Shown here: positions 28,459-37,613 of the stretch, in pieces | Layout: each line of letters opens with the position of its first letter | Position numbering within the stretch: position 1 is the first letter of the stretch | Origin: Hyphomicrobium zavarzinii ATCC 27496 | GTDB lineage: Bacteria; Pseudomonadota; Alphaproteobacteria; Rhizobiales; Hyphomicrobiaceae | DNA: 64,000 nt | Direction of reading: 5' to 3' | NCBI RefSeq assembly: GCF_000383415.1 | Contig: NZ_KB911258.1 | Location: 392,267-456,266, forward strand | Notes under the pieces: generated by a model | Databases searched by the model: none | Told to the model about the DNA's origin: nothing | Seen by the model: only the letters and a program-made list of their open reading frames with translations | Program-made: the position numbers and the translations under genes

Positions 28459-28884
28459 CTAGACGTTCGACCGTGTGAGCTTGGCCGGCGCCCCGGGGGT
28501 AGCCGAAAGCGTGCGGTAGAAGCAGGAGCGGGCCCCCGTGTGGCAGGTCACGCCCTCTCCGCCGACCGAGACCTTGAGCCAGACGGCATCCTGGTCGCAA
28601 TCGACCCGGGCTTCCTGTATGGCGAGCGTATTCCCGCTTTCCTCGCCCTTCCGCCACAGGCGCTGGCGAGAGCGGCTCCAGAAATGGGCAATCCCGGTCT
28701 CGAGCGAAAGCTTGAGAGCTTCCGCGTTCATCCACGCGAACATCAGCACCGCGCCCGAGGCTGCGTCCGTCACGATGGCCGCGATCAGGCCGTCCTTGTC
28801 GAACTTCGGCTGGAAAACCGAGCCTTGCTCGATATCCGCCGTGGATCCGCGTGCGGCAAAGGAGGGAGATGAGGTATCGGTCAT
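28459..28884 (-). CDS. hisI: Phosphoribosyl-AMP cyclohydrolase
   Basis: HisI (141 residues) opens the purine ring of phosphoribosyl-AMP in histidine synthesis. The metal-binding cysteines and aspartates are visible: [17 protein letters not shown] and SCFYR. The [19 protein letters not shown] and [18 protein letters not shown] motifs are diagnostic. Lacks the HisE pyrophosphohydrolase half, which must be encoded elsewhere. Divergent from the NifU-like gene. Confidence 0.96.
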   Translation of the reverse strand: MTDTSSPSFAARGSTADIEQGSVFQPKFDKDGLIAAIVTDAASGAVLMFAWMNAEALKLSLETGIAHFWSRSRQRLWRKGEESGNTLAIQEARVDCDQDAVWLKVSVGGEGVTCHTGARSCFYRTLSATPGAPAKLTRSNV

Positions 28885-29043
28885 GGATGGCCCAAAGCTC
28901 GGGACGGGGTGTCGCGCCGATGCAACTCGAATGCCCGTGCCAGAGGCCCTATATAGAAGTGATTGCGCCCGGTCGAAAGCGGAAGCGGAGCATCTGCCGC
29001 CAAGCTCACGCCCAGCCACCACTTGGAGAAGCAGAACGCACCC

Positions 29044-29532
29044 ATGGCGGATCTCGATGACATCTACAACCAGAGGATATTCGAGCTGGCTGCGGAGATC
29101 CCGCGCACCGAGCATATCGCCAGCCCCGATGCCTCGGCGCGTGCCCATTCCAAGTTGTGCGGCTCCACCATCGAGGTCGAGCTGAAGCTCGACGGAGACC
29201 GGATCACGGATTTCGGCCAGACTGTGAAGGCGTGTCTGCTGGGACAGGCTTCCGCCGCCATTGTCGGCCGCGAGATTGTAGGCACGCCGGCCGACGAGTT
29301 TCGCGCCGTCGCCGCCACCATGCGCCGGATGCTGAAGGAGGGCGGGCCGCGCCCCGGCGGGCGCTGGGCGGACCTCGGGCTGCTGGCCCCTGTGAAGGAC
29401 TACCCCCATCGGCACGCGTCCACCCTGCTCGTGTTCGAGGCGGTCGAGCGCGCGCTCGACCAGGCCAAGGCCGGGCGCGGTGACGTGAGTTTGGAGGCCG
29501 CCGCTCCGGAGGCGCCCGCAGGGCGGGGCTGA
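29044..29532 (+). CDS. NifU/IscU-like iron-sulfur scaffold homologue
   Basis: Protein of 162 residues with an IscU/NifU N-terminal fold: [20 protein letters not shown], then [19 protein letters not shown] and [16 protein letters not shown]. Two scaffold cysteines are conserved (in KLCGS and KACLL). The third, usually in a K-C-x-L-x-x-A segment before the last helix, appears as [15 protein letters not shown], with Ala in its place, so it may not hold a cluster in the canonical way. The start lies behind a purine-rich stretch. It is followed seven bases later by yidD, a common arrangement in alphaproteobacteria. Confidence 0.85.
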   Translation: MADLDDIYNQRIFELAAEIPRTEHIASPDASARAHSKLCGSTIEVELKLDGDRITDFGQTVKACLLGQASAAIVGREIVGTPADEFRAVAATMRRMLKEGGPRPGGRWADLGLLAPVKDYPHRHASTLLVFEAVERALDQAKAGRGDVSLEAAAPEAPAGRG

Positions 29533-29538
29533 GGTCCG

Positions 29539-29847
29539 ATGAGCTGGGGTAAGGCCATCCTGAAGGCGCCGGTTCACGTCTACCGCTGGACGCTGAAGCC
29601 GCTGATGGGCCTCGAGTGCCGCCACCTGCCCACCTGCTCCGAATACGCGCTCGATGCCATCGAGACGAACGGCCCGTGGCGCGGCTTCTGGCTGACCCTC
29701 TCGCGCCTGTCGCGCTGCCACCCCTGGGGCAGCGCCGGATATGATCCTCCGCCTGATATCCGCGCCGTGTCCCACCCCTTTGCCCCCTGGCGCTACGGAC
29801 GCTGGAGCCGCACCTGCTGCGGTCAAAATTTAACTCCGAAATCTTAG
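29539..29847 (+). CDS. yidD: Membrane protein insertion efficiency factor YidD
   Basis: YidD-family protein of 102 residues, thought to help YidC-dependent membrane insertion. Diagnostic segments are [32 protein letters not shown] and [17 protein letters not shown]. It has an amphipathic N-terminal helix and three conserved cysteines. The C-terminus ([14 protein letters not shown]) is a lineage-specific tail. Cotranscribed with the NifU-like gene. Confidence 0.95.
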   Translation: MSWGKAILKAPVHVYRWTLKPLMGLECRHLPTCSEYALDAIETNGPWRGFWLTLSRLSRCHPWGSAGYDPPPDIRAVSHPFAPWRYGRWSRTCCGQNLTPKS

Positions 29848-29952
29848 CTGTAATGAAAACCCGGGGTTCGGACGCCGCGTCCCCCCGTGGTAGGACCGGA
29901 GCCATGGATTTCGCGCGGGCCGCCAAATGGCCCGCCAGGGAGCAGATAAGCG

Positions 29953-31323
29953 GTGAAGCGCAAGATCGCAGCCGTCCTGATGGCCGACGTGGCCGGCATG
30001 AGCCGCGCTCTTGCCGCGGACGAAGGGGTTGCGTTGAAGCGCCTCGAAGACCACCGCGCCGTGATCGAGGAGATCGCGACGCGTGGCGGCGGGCAAGTGC
30101 TTCCCGCGGTCGGCGAAGCGCTCCTCGTCGAGTTTCAGAGCGCAGTTGAAGCCGTGCGCGCAGCCGTAGAGGCTCAGGAGACGCTACGCGCCCGTAACAA
30201 AGCCCTCTCGCTCGCCGAACGTCTGGAGTATCGCATCGCGATTACCATCGGCGAGGTGAGTGGCCGCGTGGACGGCACGCCGGAAGTCTCGCCCGAGACG
30301 CTGTCGGGTGCAGCCCATCTCGTCTCGCTCGCCATTCCGGGCGGCGTCTGCATCTCCCGCTCGGTGCGCGAGGCGGTGGCGAGCAAGCTCAAGCTCAAGT
30401 TTCAGGACATCAGTGTCGAGGGCGAGGCGATCGAGGCGGAGACGCCGTCCACCTATCGCGTCGCCAGCGAGCGGCCGGAGCCACCCGCCCGCCCGCCGGT
30501 GGGCAAGGCAGCGAAAGCTCGCAAGCCCATGGTGCTCGCGGGTGGTGCGCTCCTTGTCGCGCTGGGTGTCGTGACGGGGCTGACGCTCCTGGGTGGAAAC
30601 ACGGGTGCGCCGAAGCCGAAGGGCACGCAAGAGGTCACGGTGCTCACGCCCGCGCCACCCGCAGGCGCCGCGACACAGCCGGAGGCGAAGCCGCAAAAGC
30701 CCTCGGGCGGGAGCCTCGAGCTACTGCCCGCGCACGCACCGGACCCCGCCGATGTGTTGACCGCGAAGCGGATGCTGCCGCAGGCGTGGAAAGCCTGCCG
30801 CGAAGGAAGCGCCGACGCCGCCGTCGTGGCCTGCAAGACCGTGATCGACAGCGGCCTCGCGAAAGGCGAGGAGCTCGCCGAGCTCCACGTCTTCAACGGC
30901 AAGGCGCTCCGCGAGCGCCGGGAGCTCGACAAGGCGCTCGAAGCGTTGTCCGCGGCGATTACGCTGAAACCGACGCCCGCCGCCTACAGCCTGCGCGGAA
31001 CGGTCCACTACGACAAAGGCAATTGGGACAAGGCGATCTCCGACTACTCGGAAGCCATTCGCCTCGACACTTCGAACGGCGAAGCCTTCAACAACCGCGC
31101 CTGGACCTACTATCGCACAGGGCGCTCCGACAAGGCGCTCTCCGATGCCGATGCCGCCGTGCGCCTGCTCTCCAAGCAGGCCTACGTGTGGGACACGCGC
31201 GCCCATATTCACGCCGCTCTCGGCAACCGCGAGGCCGCGATTAGCGACTTCCGCGCCGCCCTCGCCATCGATCCCGGTAACGCCGAAAGCAAGGCTGGCC
31301 TCGCCAAGCTAGGCGTGAACTGA
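29953..31323 (+). CDS. Degenerate class III cyclase-like protein with TPR repeats
   Basis: Protein of 456 residues in three parts: a class III nucleotidyl-cyclase homology domain (about 1-165), a membrane helix (about 193-215) and a periplasmic tail of TPR-like repeats (about 300-450). The first metal-binding region is [15 protein letters not shown]; the second, usually TGDG, reads [11 protein letters not shown], so an expected metal-binding Asp is Glu and the glycine is lost. It is therefore probably inactive as a cyclase or binds nucleotide only. The same layout occurs in many Rhizobiales adenylate-cyclase/TPR proteins. The GTG start lies behind AGGGAG. Confidence 0.85.
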   Translation: MKRKIAAVLMADVAGMSRALAADEGVALKRLEDHRAVIEEIATRGGGQVLPAVGEALLVEFQSAVEAVRAAVEAQETLRARNKALSLAERLEYRIAITIGEVSGRVDGTPEVSPETLSGAAHLVSLAIPGGVCISRSVREAVASKLKLKFQDISVEGEAIEAETPSTYRVASERPEPPARPPVGKAAKARKPMVLAGGALLVALGVVTGLTLLGGNTGAPKPKGTQEVTVLTPAPPAGAATQPEAKPQKPSGGSLELLPAHAPDPADVLTAKRMLPQAWKACREGSADAAVVACKTVIDSGLAKGEELAELHVFNGKALRERRELDKALEALSAAITLKPTPAAYSLRGTVHYDKGNWDKAISDYSEAIRLDTSNGEAFNNRAWTYYRTGRSDKALSDADAAVRLLSKQAYVWDTRAHIHAALGNREAAISDFRAALAIDPGNAESKAGLAKLGVN

Positions 31324-31431
31324 CGGCTCTCGCGCGGGCACTGTCCCATCCGGAACAGCGCGCGCCGCGCAAGGCCCGTAGAATGCGAGCGTCAAAAGTC
31401 CGTCCGTCGGCACGGATGATGGAGATCTCGA

Positions 31432-31752
31432 ATGATCGCGCCCAACTCTGGCCCCGCGCCCGATCCCGCACCGGCATCCGCCGAGCCGCCCGCCAAAAGC
31501 AGCGGTCTCCTCCGCCGCGTCGCCGCAACAATCCTCATCGGCCTGCTGTTGACGGGCATCCTCTGGTACACCGTCTTCAGCGCCGTGACGGCCGCCCTGG
31601 TCGGCACGGGCGGCACCCTGATCATCCTGGCCGGCGCCTCCGTCTCCGACACGTTCGAAGCCATCTTCGAGACGATTGCGAACATTGTGCTCGGGATTTT
31701 CGCCGCCATCGCCGCGTTTTTCGCAGCGATCTTCAGCTTTTTCGATTTCTGA
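31432..31752 (+). CDS. Small two-helix membrane protein
   Basis: Protein of 106 residues: a proline- and alanine-rich disordered N-terminus (1-24), then two hydrophobic stretches (about 31-53 and 55-68) and a strongly hydrophobic C-terminal helix rich in Phe ([18 protein letters not shown]). GGAG lies eight bases before the ATG. No family is recognised. It ends 20 bases before a heptanucleotide tandem repeat. Confidence 0.7.
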   Translation: MIAPNSGPAPDPAPASAEPPAKSSGLLRRVAATILIGLLLTGILWYTVFSAVTAALVGTGGTLIILAGASVSDTFEAIFETIANIVLGIFAAIAAFFAAIFSFFDF

Positions 31753-31772
31753 GGCAGCGCAACCCGCTTAGC

Positions 31773-31831
<59 letters not shown>

Positions 31832-31918
31832 ATCTTGACTTCCCGCCCGTTTCCGACGATTGAAGCGGCTCCATAATCTTACGCGGATCGGTATGCCGCG
31901 AGTGAGAGGAGCTGATCG

Positions 31919-33874
31919 ATGCAAGACTCTAAGCCTGAGATTACGCTGACGTTTCCCGATGGCGCGTCCCGCAAGGTCGCCGCCGGCATCACGGGGCTCG
32001 AGGTCGCCAAGTCGATCTCGCCCTCTCTCGCAAAGCGCACGGTCGCGATGAGCCTCGACGGAGTGCTCTCGGATCTTGCCGATCCCATCAAATCGGACGC
32101 GACGATCAAGTTCGTCTCGCGCACGGACCCGGAAGCCCTGGAGCTGATCCGGCACGACACCGCGCACGTGATGGCCGAAGCGGTCCAGGCGCTGTGGCCC
32201 GGCACGCAGGTGACGATCGGCCCCGTCATCGAGAACGGCTTCTTCTACGATTTCGCCAAGCAGCAGCCTTTCGAGCCGGAAGACATTCCGAAGATCGAAA
32301 AGAAGATGGCGGAGATCATCGCGAAGAACGCGCCCTTTACGAAGGAGTTCTGGAGCCGCGAGAAGGCCAAGCAGTTCTTCCGCGACAAGGGCGAGGTGTT
32401 CAAGATCGAGCTGGTGGACGCCATTCCGGCCGGCGAGGATCTCAAGATCTACAAGCAGGGCAAATGGCTCGATCTCTGCCGTGGCCCGCACATGACGTCC
32501 ACGGGCCAGATCGGCAAGGCCTTCAAGCTCATGAAGTTCGCGGGCGCCTATTGGCGCGGCGACAGCAACAACCCGCAGCTTCAGCGCATCTACGGCACGG
32601 CCTTCGCGACGGAGGACGAGCTCAAGGACTATCTGCATCGCCTCGAGGAAGCCGAGAAGCGCGATCACAGAAAGCTTGGCCGCGAGATGGATCTCTTCCA
32701 TTTCCAGGAAGAGGCGCCGGGCTCCGTCTTCTGGCACCCGAAGGGCTGGACGCTGTTCCAAACGCTGATCGGATACATGCGCCGCCGCCTCGACCGCGAG
32801 GGCTATCAGGAGGTGAACTCTCCCGACATGATGGAGAAGCACTTCTGGGAGCTTTCCGGCCACTGGGAGAACTACGGCGAGAACATGTTCACGACGGTGC
32901 TGCCGGACGAGCGCGTGTTCTGCTGCAAGCCCATGAACTGCCCGGGCCACGTGCAGATCTACAAGCACGGGCTCAAGAGCTATCGCGACCTGCCCCTGAA
33001 GATCGCCGAGTTCGGCAAGGTGCACCGCTACGAGCCGTCAGGCGCGCTGCACGGCATGCTGCGCGTGCGCCACTTCACGCAGGACGACGCGCATATCTTC
33101 ATCACCGAAGATCAGATCATGGAGGAGTGCCTCAAGATCAACGATCTGATGCTCTCGATCTATAACGACTTCGGCTTCGAGGACATCTTCATCAAGCTCT
33201 CGACGCGGCCTGAAAAGCGTGTCGGCGCGGATGAGCTGTGGGACAAGGCCGAGAAGGCGCTGCAGGATGTGCTCGACGAGGTGACGAAGCGCTCGAACGG
33301 ACGCGTGAAGACGGCGCTGCAGCCGGGCGAGGGCGCGTTCTACGGACCGAAGCTCGAATACGTGCTGAAGGACGCCATCGGCCGCGACTGGCAGTGCGGC
33401 ACCACGCAGGTGGACTTCAACCTCGCGGGCCGTCTCGGCGCGTTCTACATCGACGAGCATTCCGAGAAGAAGACGCCGGTGATGATCCACCGCGCGATGT
33501 TCGGCTCGCTGGAGCGCTTCACGGGCATCCTGATCGAGAACTTCGCCGGGCACTTCCCGCTGTGGCTCGCTCCCCTCCAGATCGTCGTCGCGCCGATCGT
33601 CTCGGATGCGAACGACTATGCGCTGGAGGTGGTCGAGAAGCTGAAGGCCGCGGGCTTGCGCGTCGAAAGCGATCTCAGGAACGAGAAGATCAACTACAAG
33701 GTCCGCGAGCACTCGCTCGCCAAGGTTCCGGTGATCCTCGTCGTCGGCAAGCGCGAGGCGGAGGAGAAGAAAGTCTCCATCCGCCGCCTGGGCTCACAGG
33801 ACCAGACGGTGGTGAGCTTGGACGAAGCTATTGCGTCTCTCGCAACGGAAGCGACCCCGCCCGATTTGCGGTAG
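31919..33874 (+). CDS. thrS: Threonyl-tRNA synthetase
   Basis: Class II synthetase of 651 residues charging tRNA-Thr. It has an N-terminal TGS domain (about 1-62, [12 protein letters not shown]), the editing domain with [10 protein letters not shown], catalytic motifs 1-3 including [16 protein letters not shown] and [13 protein letters not shown], and an anticodon-binding domain ending in [21 protein letters not shown]. The ATG follows AGAGGAG. Length is normal. The AT-rich RelA/SpoT-type gene begins 11 bases after its stop. Confidence 0.98.
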   Translation: MQDSKPEITLTFPDGASRKVAAGITGLEVAKSISPSLAKRTVAMSLDGVLSDLADPIKSDATIKFVSRTDPEALELIRHDTAHVMAEAVQALWPGTQVTIGPVIENGFFYDFAKQQPFEPEDIPKIEKKMAEIIAKNAPFTKEFWSREKAKQFFRDKGEVFKIELVDAIPAGEDLKIYKQGKWLDLCRGPHMTSTGQIGKAFKLMKFAGAYWRGDSNNPQLQRIYGTAFATEDELKDYLHRLEEAEKRDHRKLGREMDLFHFQEEAPGSVFWHPKGWTLFQTLIGYMRRRLDREGYQEVNSPDMMEKHFWELSGHWENYGENMFTTVLPDERVFCCKPMNCPGHVQIYKHGLKSYRDLPLKIAEFGKVHRYEPSGALHGMLRVRHFTQDDAHIFITEDQIMEECLKINDLMLSIYNDFGFEDIFIKLSTRPEKRVGADELWDKAEKALQDVLDEVTKRSNGRVKTALQPGEGAFYGPKLEYVLKDAIGRDWQCGTTQVDFNLAGRLGAFYIDEHSEKKTPVMIHRAMFGSLERFTGILIENFAGHFPLWLAPLQIVVAPIVSDANDYALEVVEKLKAAGLRVESDLRNEKINYKVREHSLAKVPVILVVGKREAEEKKVSIRRLGSQDQTVVSLDEAIASLATEATPPDLR

Positions 33875-33884
33875 GTGTAAGCGT

Positions 33885-35153
33885 ATGGGCGGTCCGTCAA
33901 AAGCTCGAATAGACAAGGCGGGGCGGCTGCTCTCAACCCCGCCCGATCCGCTGACCGAAGAATATTTAGAGTTGGAAGATGTATTCGATACTTACAGAAA
34001 AACATTTCTACCAAAACTAACGGAGCTAACTAGTCAAATCCAGTTTTGGCTGACGAACAATGGAGAGCATTACTACATCGCTCAACGCCTCAAGAGAAAG
34101 CCCCAGATATTAAGAAAGCTTCGGCGCTTGAGTGCTCGCCTTACCCAGCTTCAAGATATTGGTGGTTGCCGTATAATTGTGCGATCAAATCGGCAGGTAG
34201 ATGAATTAAAAGACTTCATAGAAAAGAAGATTGCAGAAACTGAGTATTTGAATTTGGTCCGAGCGACTGATTACCGCCCGCGTGGTCGTGATGATTCGGG
34301 ATACAGGGCTGTTCATCTTATAATAGAAAACAAAGAAAAAGTTATAGAGCTTCAGATCAGAAGTATGATCCAGCATTATTGGGCTGAGAGCATAGAAAGA
34401 ACCTCGGTTATATATGGGTCTCACCTTAAAGAGCAGGAGGGTGACCCGGTCGTTATCAAATATTTCAAGAACCTTTCTGATATTTTTTACGAGCTTGAAG
34501 CTGGGCGGCAGCCAGGCGGTCATGCTCAGGTGGAGCTTGACACTCTCCGACGCCGAGCAGAGGAGATTATTGAGGCTTCGGGGAAGGGTAAAGCTCTTGG
34601 TACGTTCGTAAATGACGACATCATGAGGACGCTGGCTGAAAAGGAGCGAAGTTCCGCCAAGGGAATTAATAATTGGATATTTGTGTTTGATTGGAATTCA
34701 GGTTCATTTATCACTTGGGATATTGTGGATAGAGATCCTGATCAAGCGGCTGATACTTACTCAAAGTACGAGCGACAATATCCCGCGGAGGATCAACTCG
34801 AAGTTGTTCTCATAGGGTCGTCAGATGTGTCAACTGTTCGAAAAACGCATAGTCATTACTTCGGTGTAGCCGCTTACGATAAAGTGCTTGAAAGTCTGCA
34901 GGACTCAATCGTTGGCTTTTCAAAGCGAATGGAGCTTGATGTTGGCGCGCGGCAGATATTGGGGGTTCTAGCACGTAGGCGATTTTGGGGTAGCAAAAAG
35001 GCGTCGGAAGACACCTTGCGAAATCACTTTTGTAAAGATGTTATCACCTTCGATGGATCTCTAAAAAGCCTAAGGTTAAAAGGATTTGTCTCCACTGAAG
35101 GTGGTGTATCGCTTGAGATAAAACGGAAATCTGAGATAGAACAATATCTGTAG
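33885..35153 (+). CDS. Stand-alone RelA/SpoT-type nucleotide synthetase domain protein, AT-rich
   Basis: Protein of 422 residues with a (p)ppGpp-synthetase-like fold at about 25-190. Recognisable elements are LKRKPQILRKL (ATP-site basic loop), LQDIGGCRIIVRSN, DDSGYRAVHLIIE (GTP-site Tyr loop) and ELQIRSMIQHYWAESIE. No HD hydrolase, TGS or ACT domain is present, so it is a small-alarmone-synthetase type, but it carries an unrecognised C-terminal region of about 200 residues. The DNA is strikingly AT-rich (45% and 28% GC in two 60-base stretches counted, against 70% in the end of thrS), and codon use differs. It starts 11 bases after thrS, so it may use thrS transcription. Possible alarmone enzyme, toxic SAS or defence gene; not determined. 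Confidence 0.85.
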   Translation: MGGPSKARIDKAGRLLSTPPDPLTEEYLELEDVFDTYRKTFLPKLTELTSQIQFWLTNNGEHYYIAQRLKRKPQILRKLRRLSARLTQLQDIGGCRIIVRSNRQVDELKDFIEKKIAETEYLNLVRATDYRPRGRDDSGYRAVHLIIENKEKVIELQIRSMIQHYWAESIERTSVIYGSHLKEQEGDPVVIKYFKNLSDIFYELEAGRQPGGHAQVELDTLRRRAEEIIEASGKGKALGTFVNDDIMRTLAEKERSSAKGINNWIFVFDWNSGSFITWDIVDRDPDQAADTYSKYERQYPAEDQLEVVLIGSSDVSTVRKTHSHYFGVAAYDKVLESLQDSIVGFSKRMELDVGARQILGVLARRRFWGSKKASEDTLRNHFCKDVITFDGSLKSLRLKGFVSTEGGVSLEIKRKSEIEQYL

Positions 35154-35174
35154 GTTGGACGTCGGCTATGTCAT

Positions 35175-35190
35175 GGCCGTTAAGGCGGCC
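35175..35190 (+). other. Small hairpin downstream of the RelA/SpoT-type gene
   Basis: GGCC at 35175-35178 and GGCC at 35187-35190, extended outward by AT on both sides, form a six-base stem ATGGCC/GGCCAT about 20 bases past the stop. No T-run follows, so it is only a weak terminator candidate. Confidence 0.25.
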
Positions 35191-35351
35191 ATCCACGCCA
35201 GTCTCAATGATTGGGCGCTATCGATACTGCACCCGCGCCGCAACGCGTCGTGGATGCCCCCGCCGAGCAGGGGCCATGAGTGAGTGCGGTCGTATCTATG
35301 ATCAAGAAGCGGGTTCTTGGCCGTCCTAGCCGTCACAGGTGTTGGACGATG

Positions 35352-35651
35352 CTACTTGCTCGCGGCTTCGAGGGCGTCGAGCTTTTTGCTTGCGCACTCT
35401 ACCCGGTCAGAGTGGCCGCCAGAGCCTCCGCCAGTGAACTCCGAAGCGCACTCGGCGAACACTTTGCAGGCCTTGTCGCCGAGCTTGGACCGAAGCGCTT
35501 TGGCTCGTTCGACATTCTCGTTATGCATGCATCCAATCTGCTCGTTAGCAGTACCATCGGGATTGCAGACTTCCTCACTGACGCAGGCCAGGACAGGTGC
35601 TGCCGAAAGACAAATGAAGGAGCCAACGCAGACAAGAGAAAACAACTTCAT
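35352..35651 (-). CDS. Small secreted cysteine-containing protein
   Basis: Protein of 99 residues with a signal peptide (MKLFSLVCVGSFICLSAAP, cut near LACVS). The mature part has five or six cysteines (CVSEEVC, GCMHNE, KACKVFAEC, VECASKK), enough for disulfides in the periplasm, and a glycine-rich linker. GGAG lies eight bases before the ATG. GC content is intermediate between the AT-rich gene and the rest. No family is recognised. It is convergent with the RelA/SpoT-type gene and may belong to the same acquired segment. Confidence 0.75.
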   Translation of the reverse strand: MKLFSLVCVGSFICLSAAPVLACVSEEVCNPDGTANEQIGCMHNENVERAKALRSKLGDKACKVFAECASEFTGGGSGGHSDRVECASKKLDALEAASK

Positions 35652-36078
35652 TGAATGAACTCCATGGCGAGTATGAATGCACGCATTATAGGCAAAAAAG
35701 ATTTCGAGGAACAGTTAGTGTGTTGACGGAGTAGCTGCCATGCGCGCCCGATCGTGCTGTCTGGCATCAAGCTGATGATACACCCCCTCCACGTTGCGCA
35801 CATCACCTGCACATGCTAGGGCGCCGTCTCGCGCGCCTGCCGTTAGGCTGCGGGCGGGGCGTCCCGGCAAAGGTCACTCCCTCTAGCCCCCCATAGCCAC
35901 CAATTACACCGTATCCGGACAATTTTCGCGGCCCCCGCGACCGGCCGCATTCGCCTCAAATTGTCCCGGCCCCGTAACGCAGGCCTTAAGCCGCGTCTGC
36001 CATGGTGCTGAAAGAGGCCAGAACCGGCCCGCGGCTTGACCCCAATAGAGCCGAGAATGAATGACAGGAGACGTCCGT
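35652..36078. other. Intergenic region with a long inverted repeat
   Basis: 427 bases between two divergent small secreted-protein genes. It contains inverted arms GGACAATTT (35917-35925) and AAATTGTCC (35958-35966), nested with the small hairpin CGCGG/CCGCG (35927-35939). No reading frame with a supported start. The region just upstream of 35651 is AT-rich and probably carries the promoter of the cysteine-containing protein. Confidence 0.55.
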
Positions 36079-36318
36079 ATGTCGCTTACAAAGTCCGCTG
36101 CCGTTGCAACCCTCGTCGCCGTGATGGCGCTCGGCTCCAGCTTCTCCGCCGCCAACGCCCACATCAAAAAGCGCGATGCGCGCAATCTGCTGATCGGCGC
36201 GGCTGCGACTGCGGTCGTCGTCTCGGCCGCGAAGCAGGATTGCAAGAAGTGGAAGTATCGCTACGAGCGCACCGGCAATCCCTATTTCCTCGACCGTTAC
36301 TACGGCTGCAAATGGTAA
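36079..36318 (+). CDS. Small secreted protein, paralogue A of a CKW/CKY-ending family
   Basis: Protein of 79 residues with a signal peptide (MSLTKSAAVATLVAVMALG, cut after ANA, giving HIKKRD). The C-terminal module CKKWKYRYERTGNPYFLDRY ends YGCKW. The same module ends the 80-residue protein at 37614-37856 (CRHWLKRYHATGKKFFLKKY ending YACKY), and the signal peptides match too, so the two are paralogues. The pattern is C-x2-W-x3-RY-x2-TG-x3-FL-x2-YY-x-CK-aromatic; the two Cys may form a disulfide. AGGAG precedes the ATG. Basic and small; function unknown. Confidence 0.8.
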   Translation: MSLTKSAAVATLVAVMALGSSFSAANAHIKKRDARNLLIGAAATAVVVSAAKQDCKKWKYRYERTGNPYFLDRYYGCKW

Positions 36319-36410
36319 GGGCTCTGTCGCGCTTCCCATGACACCGCTAAAGTCCCTCTTCTCGTCACGCGGGCGAGGAGAGGGGCGGCCGTTCGGGCCG
36401 CAGTCTTGAA

Positions 36411-36854
36411 ATGGCTTACACCTATCGCAGCGATCCCGCCGTCCCGCCCTTCCATGACAGCGCGCCGCTGATCATCTTCGACGGCCACTGCGTACTCTGC
36501 TCCACCGGCGTCCAATGGATGCTGAGGCGAGACCCGGGCGGCACCACGCGCTTCGCCGCCATCCAGGATCCCATTCCCCAGGCCCTCTATCGGCACTACG
36601 GCCTCGACGCCGAGCGCTTCGACACCTTCATGGTGCTGGCCGAGGGCATGCCCTACACGCGCTGGGCCGGCACGCTCGCCGCTGCTCGCACCATGCCCGC
36701 GCCGTGGAAATGGCTCGGCGTCGCCGGGCGCATCGTGCCGGACGCGATCGGAAACCGCATCTATGATTGGATGCAGCGCAATCGCATCGGCTGGTTCGGC
36801 GCCCGCGAGGTGTGCCTGCGGCCAGACGCTCGCCACGCCCATCGCTTCCTCTGA
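36411..36854 (+). CDS. DCC-family thiol-disulfide oxidoreductase-like protein (DUF393)
   Basis: Protein of 147 residues of the DCC family. The defining N-terminal motif appears as IIFDGHCVLCSTGVQWMLRRD, a CxxC-type site (CVLC) with His in place of the second Asp/Cys position in some members, followed by RFAAIQDPIPQALYRHYGLD. The C-terminal amphipathic helices (RIGWFGAREVCLRPD) are typical. Predicted to be a thioredoxin-like redox protein; the partner is unknown. Convergent with the next gene, stop to stop in two bases. Confidence 0.87.
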   Translation: MAYTYRSDPAVPPFHDSAPLIIFDGHCVLCSTGVQWMLRRDPGGTTRFAAIQDPIPQALYRHYGLDAERFDTFMVLAEGMPYTRWAGTLAAARTMPAPWKWLGVAGRIVPDAIGNRIYDWMQRNRIGWFGAREVCLRPDARHAHRFL

Positions 36855-36856
36855 CG

Positions 36857-37324
36857 CTAGCGCGCCACCGCGCGGGCAAGCCAGTCGCGCTTGCGCGGTC
36901 CCGTCCGGATGAGCGCGATGGTGAGCGCAAGAACGGCGGCGTAGGCCGCGAAGATGGCGACATCGGAAACGAAGGCGCGCCAGGCATGCTCGACGGAGAG
37001 AGCCGTGAGCCGGGGATCGCTCGCCGCGTACACGATCTGGATTTCCTGTCCCGCGCTGTAGCGCTGGGCCACCGTCCGCGACATGTGCGCGGCGCCAACG
37101 ATCTCGGCATGGCCGGGAAGCTCTAGCGTGTAAGTGAGCGTTTGCCCCCGCCCGGGAATCCCGGCGAACGAGGTGTCGGCAATGCGATCAACGACGGCGG
37201 CGCCCGGCTCGCCGAAATCACGGACCTGAGTGTAGAGCGCATAGTCAGCGCGCAGCACCGACAGCGCGAAGACGATCGCAATCGGCGCCGTGAGAAGGAT
37301 GAGGATGAGCTTCAGCTCTTTCAT
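36857..37324 (-). CDS. DUF3592-like membrane protein
   Basis: Protein of 155 residues with a membrane helix at each end (about 5-24 and 118-142) and an extracytoplasmic beta-rich domain between. The domain has the DUF3592 pattern: AAVVDRI, LTYTLELPG, and QRYSAGQEIQIVYAASDPRLT. Family function is unknown. The ATG at 37324 follows CGGGAGGCGACC; the frame is open upstream but without a ribosome binding site. Tightly convergent with the DCC gene. Confidence 0.8.
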   Translation of the reverse strand: MKELKLILILLTAPIAIVFALSVLRADYALYTQVRDFGEPGAAVVDRIADTSFAGIPGRGQTLTYTLELPGHAEIVGAAHMSRTVAQRYSAGQEIQIVYAASDPRLTALSVEHAWRAFVSDVAIFAAYAAVLALTIALIRTGPRKRDWLARAVAR

Positions 37325-37613
37325 GGTCGCCTCCCGGGATATGGGAAGACCGTGGAGAAATTCAGGTCGTAGTGCTGTTCCGGCAGGGACCGGAGGTGTT
37401 CGCGAGCACCATTGACGCTCGCGCGCTTGTTGCACACGCCGGAACGCGAGACCCATCTGACGAATGCCGGGAGTCTAGCGAATGTCGCGCCCCCTGTATC
37501 CTGCGAAACAGCTTCACCCACTGTTTCGAGCGATGTTCAGAGCCATCACGCCCCACCTGCCTCTGCCCGGCCCAAGACCGGCGAGGCCTTCTCACCAAAA
37601 GGAGACTTCCTGC

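Noticed and set aside
33885-35153. A toxin-antitoxin pair formed by the RelA/SpoT-type gene and the small secreted protein.
   Set aside because: The secreted protein is on the opposite strand, carries a signal peptide and is exported, so it cannot act as a cytoplasmic antitoxin.
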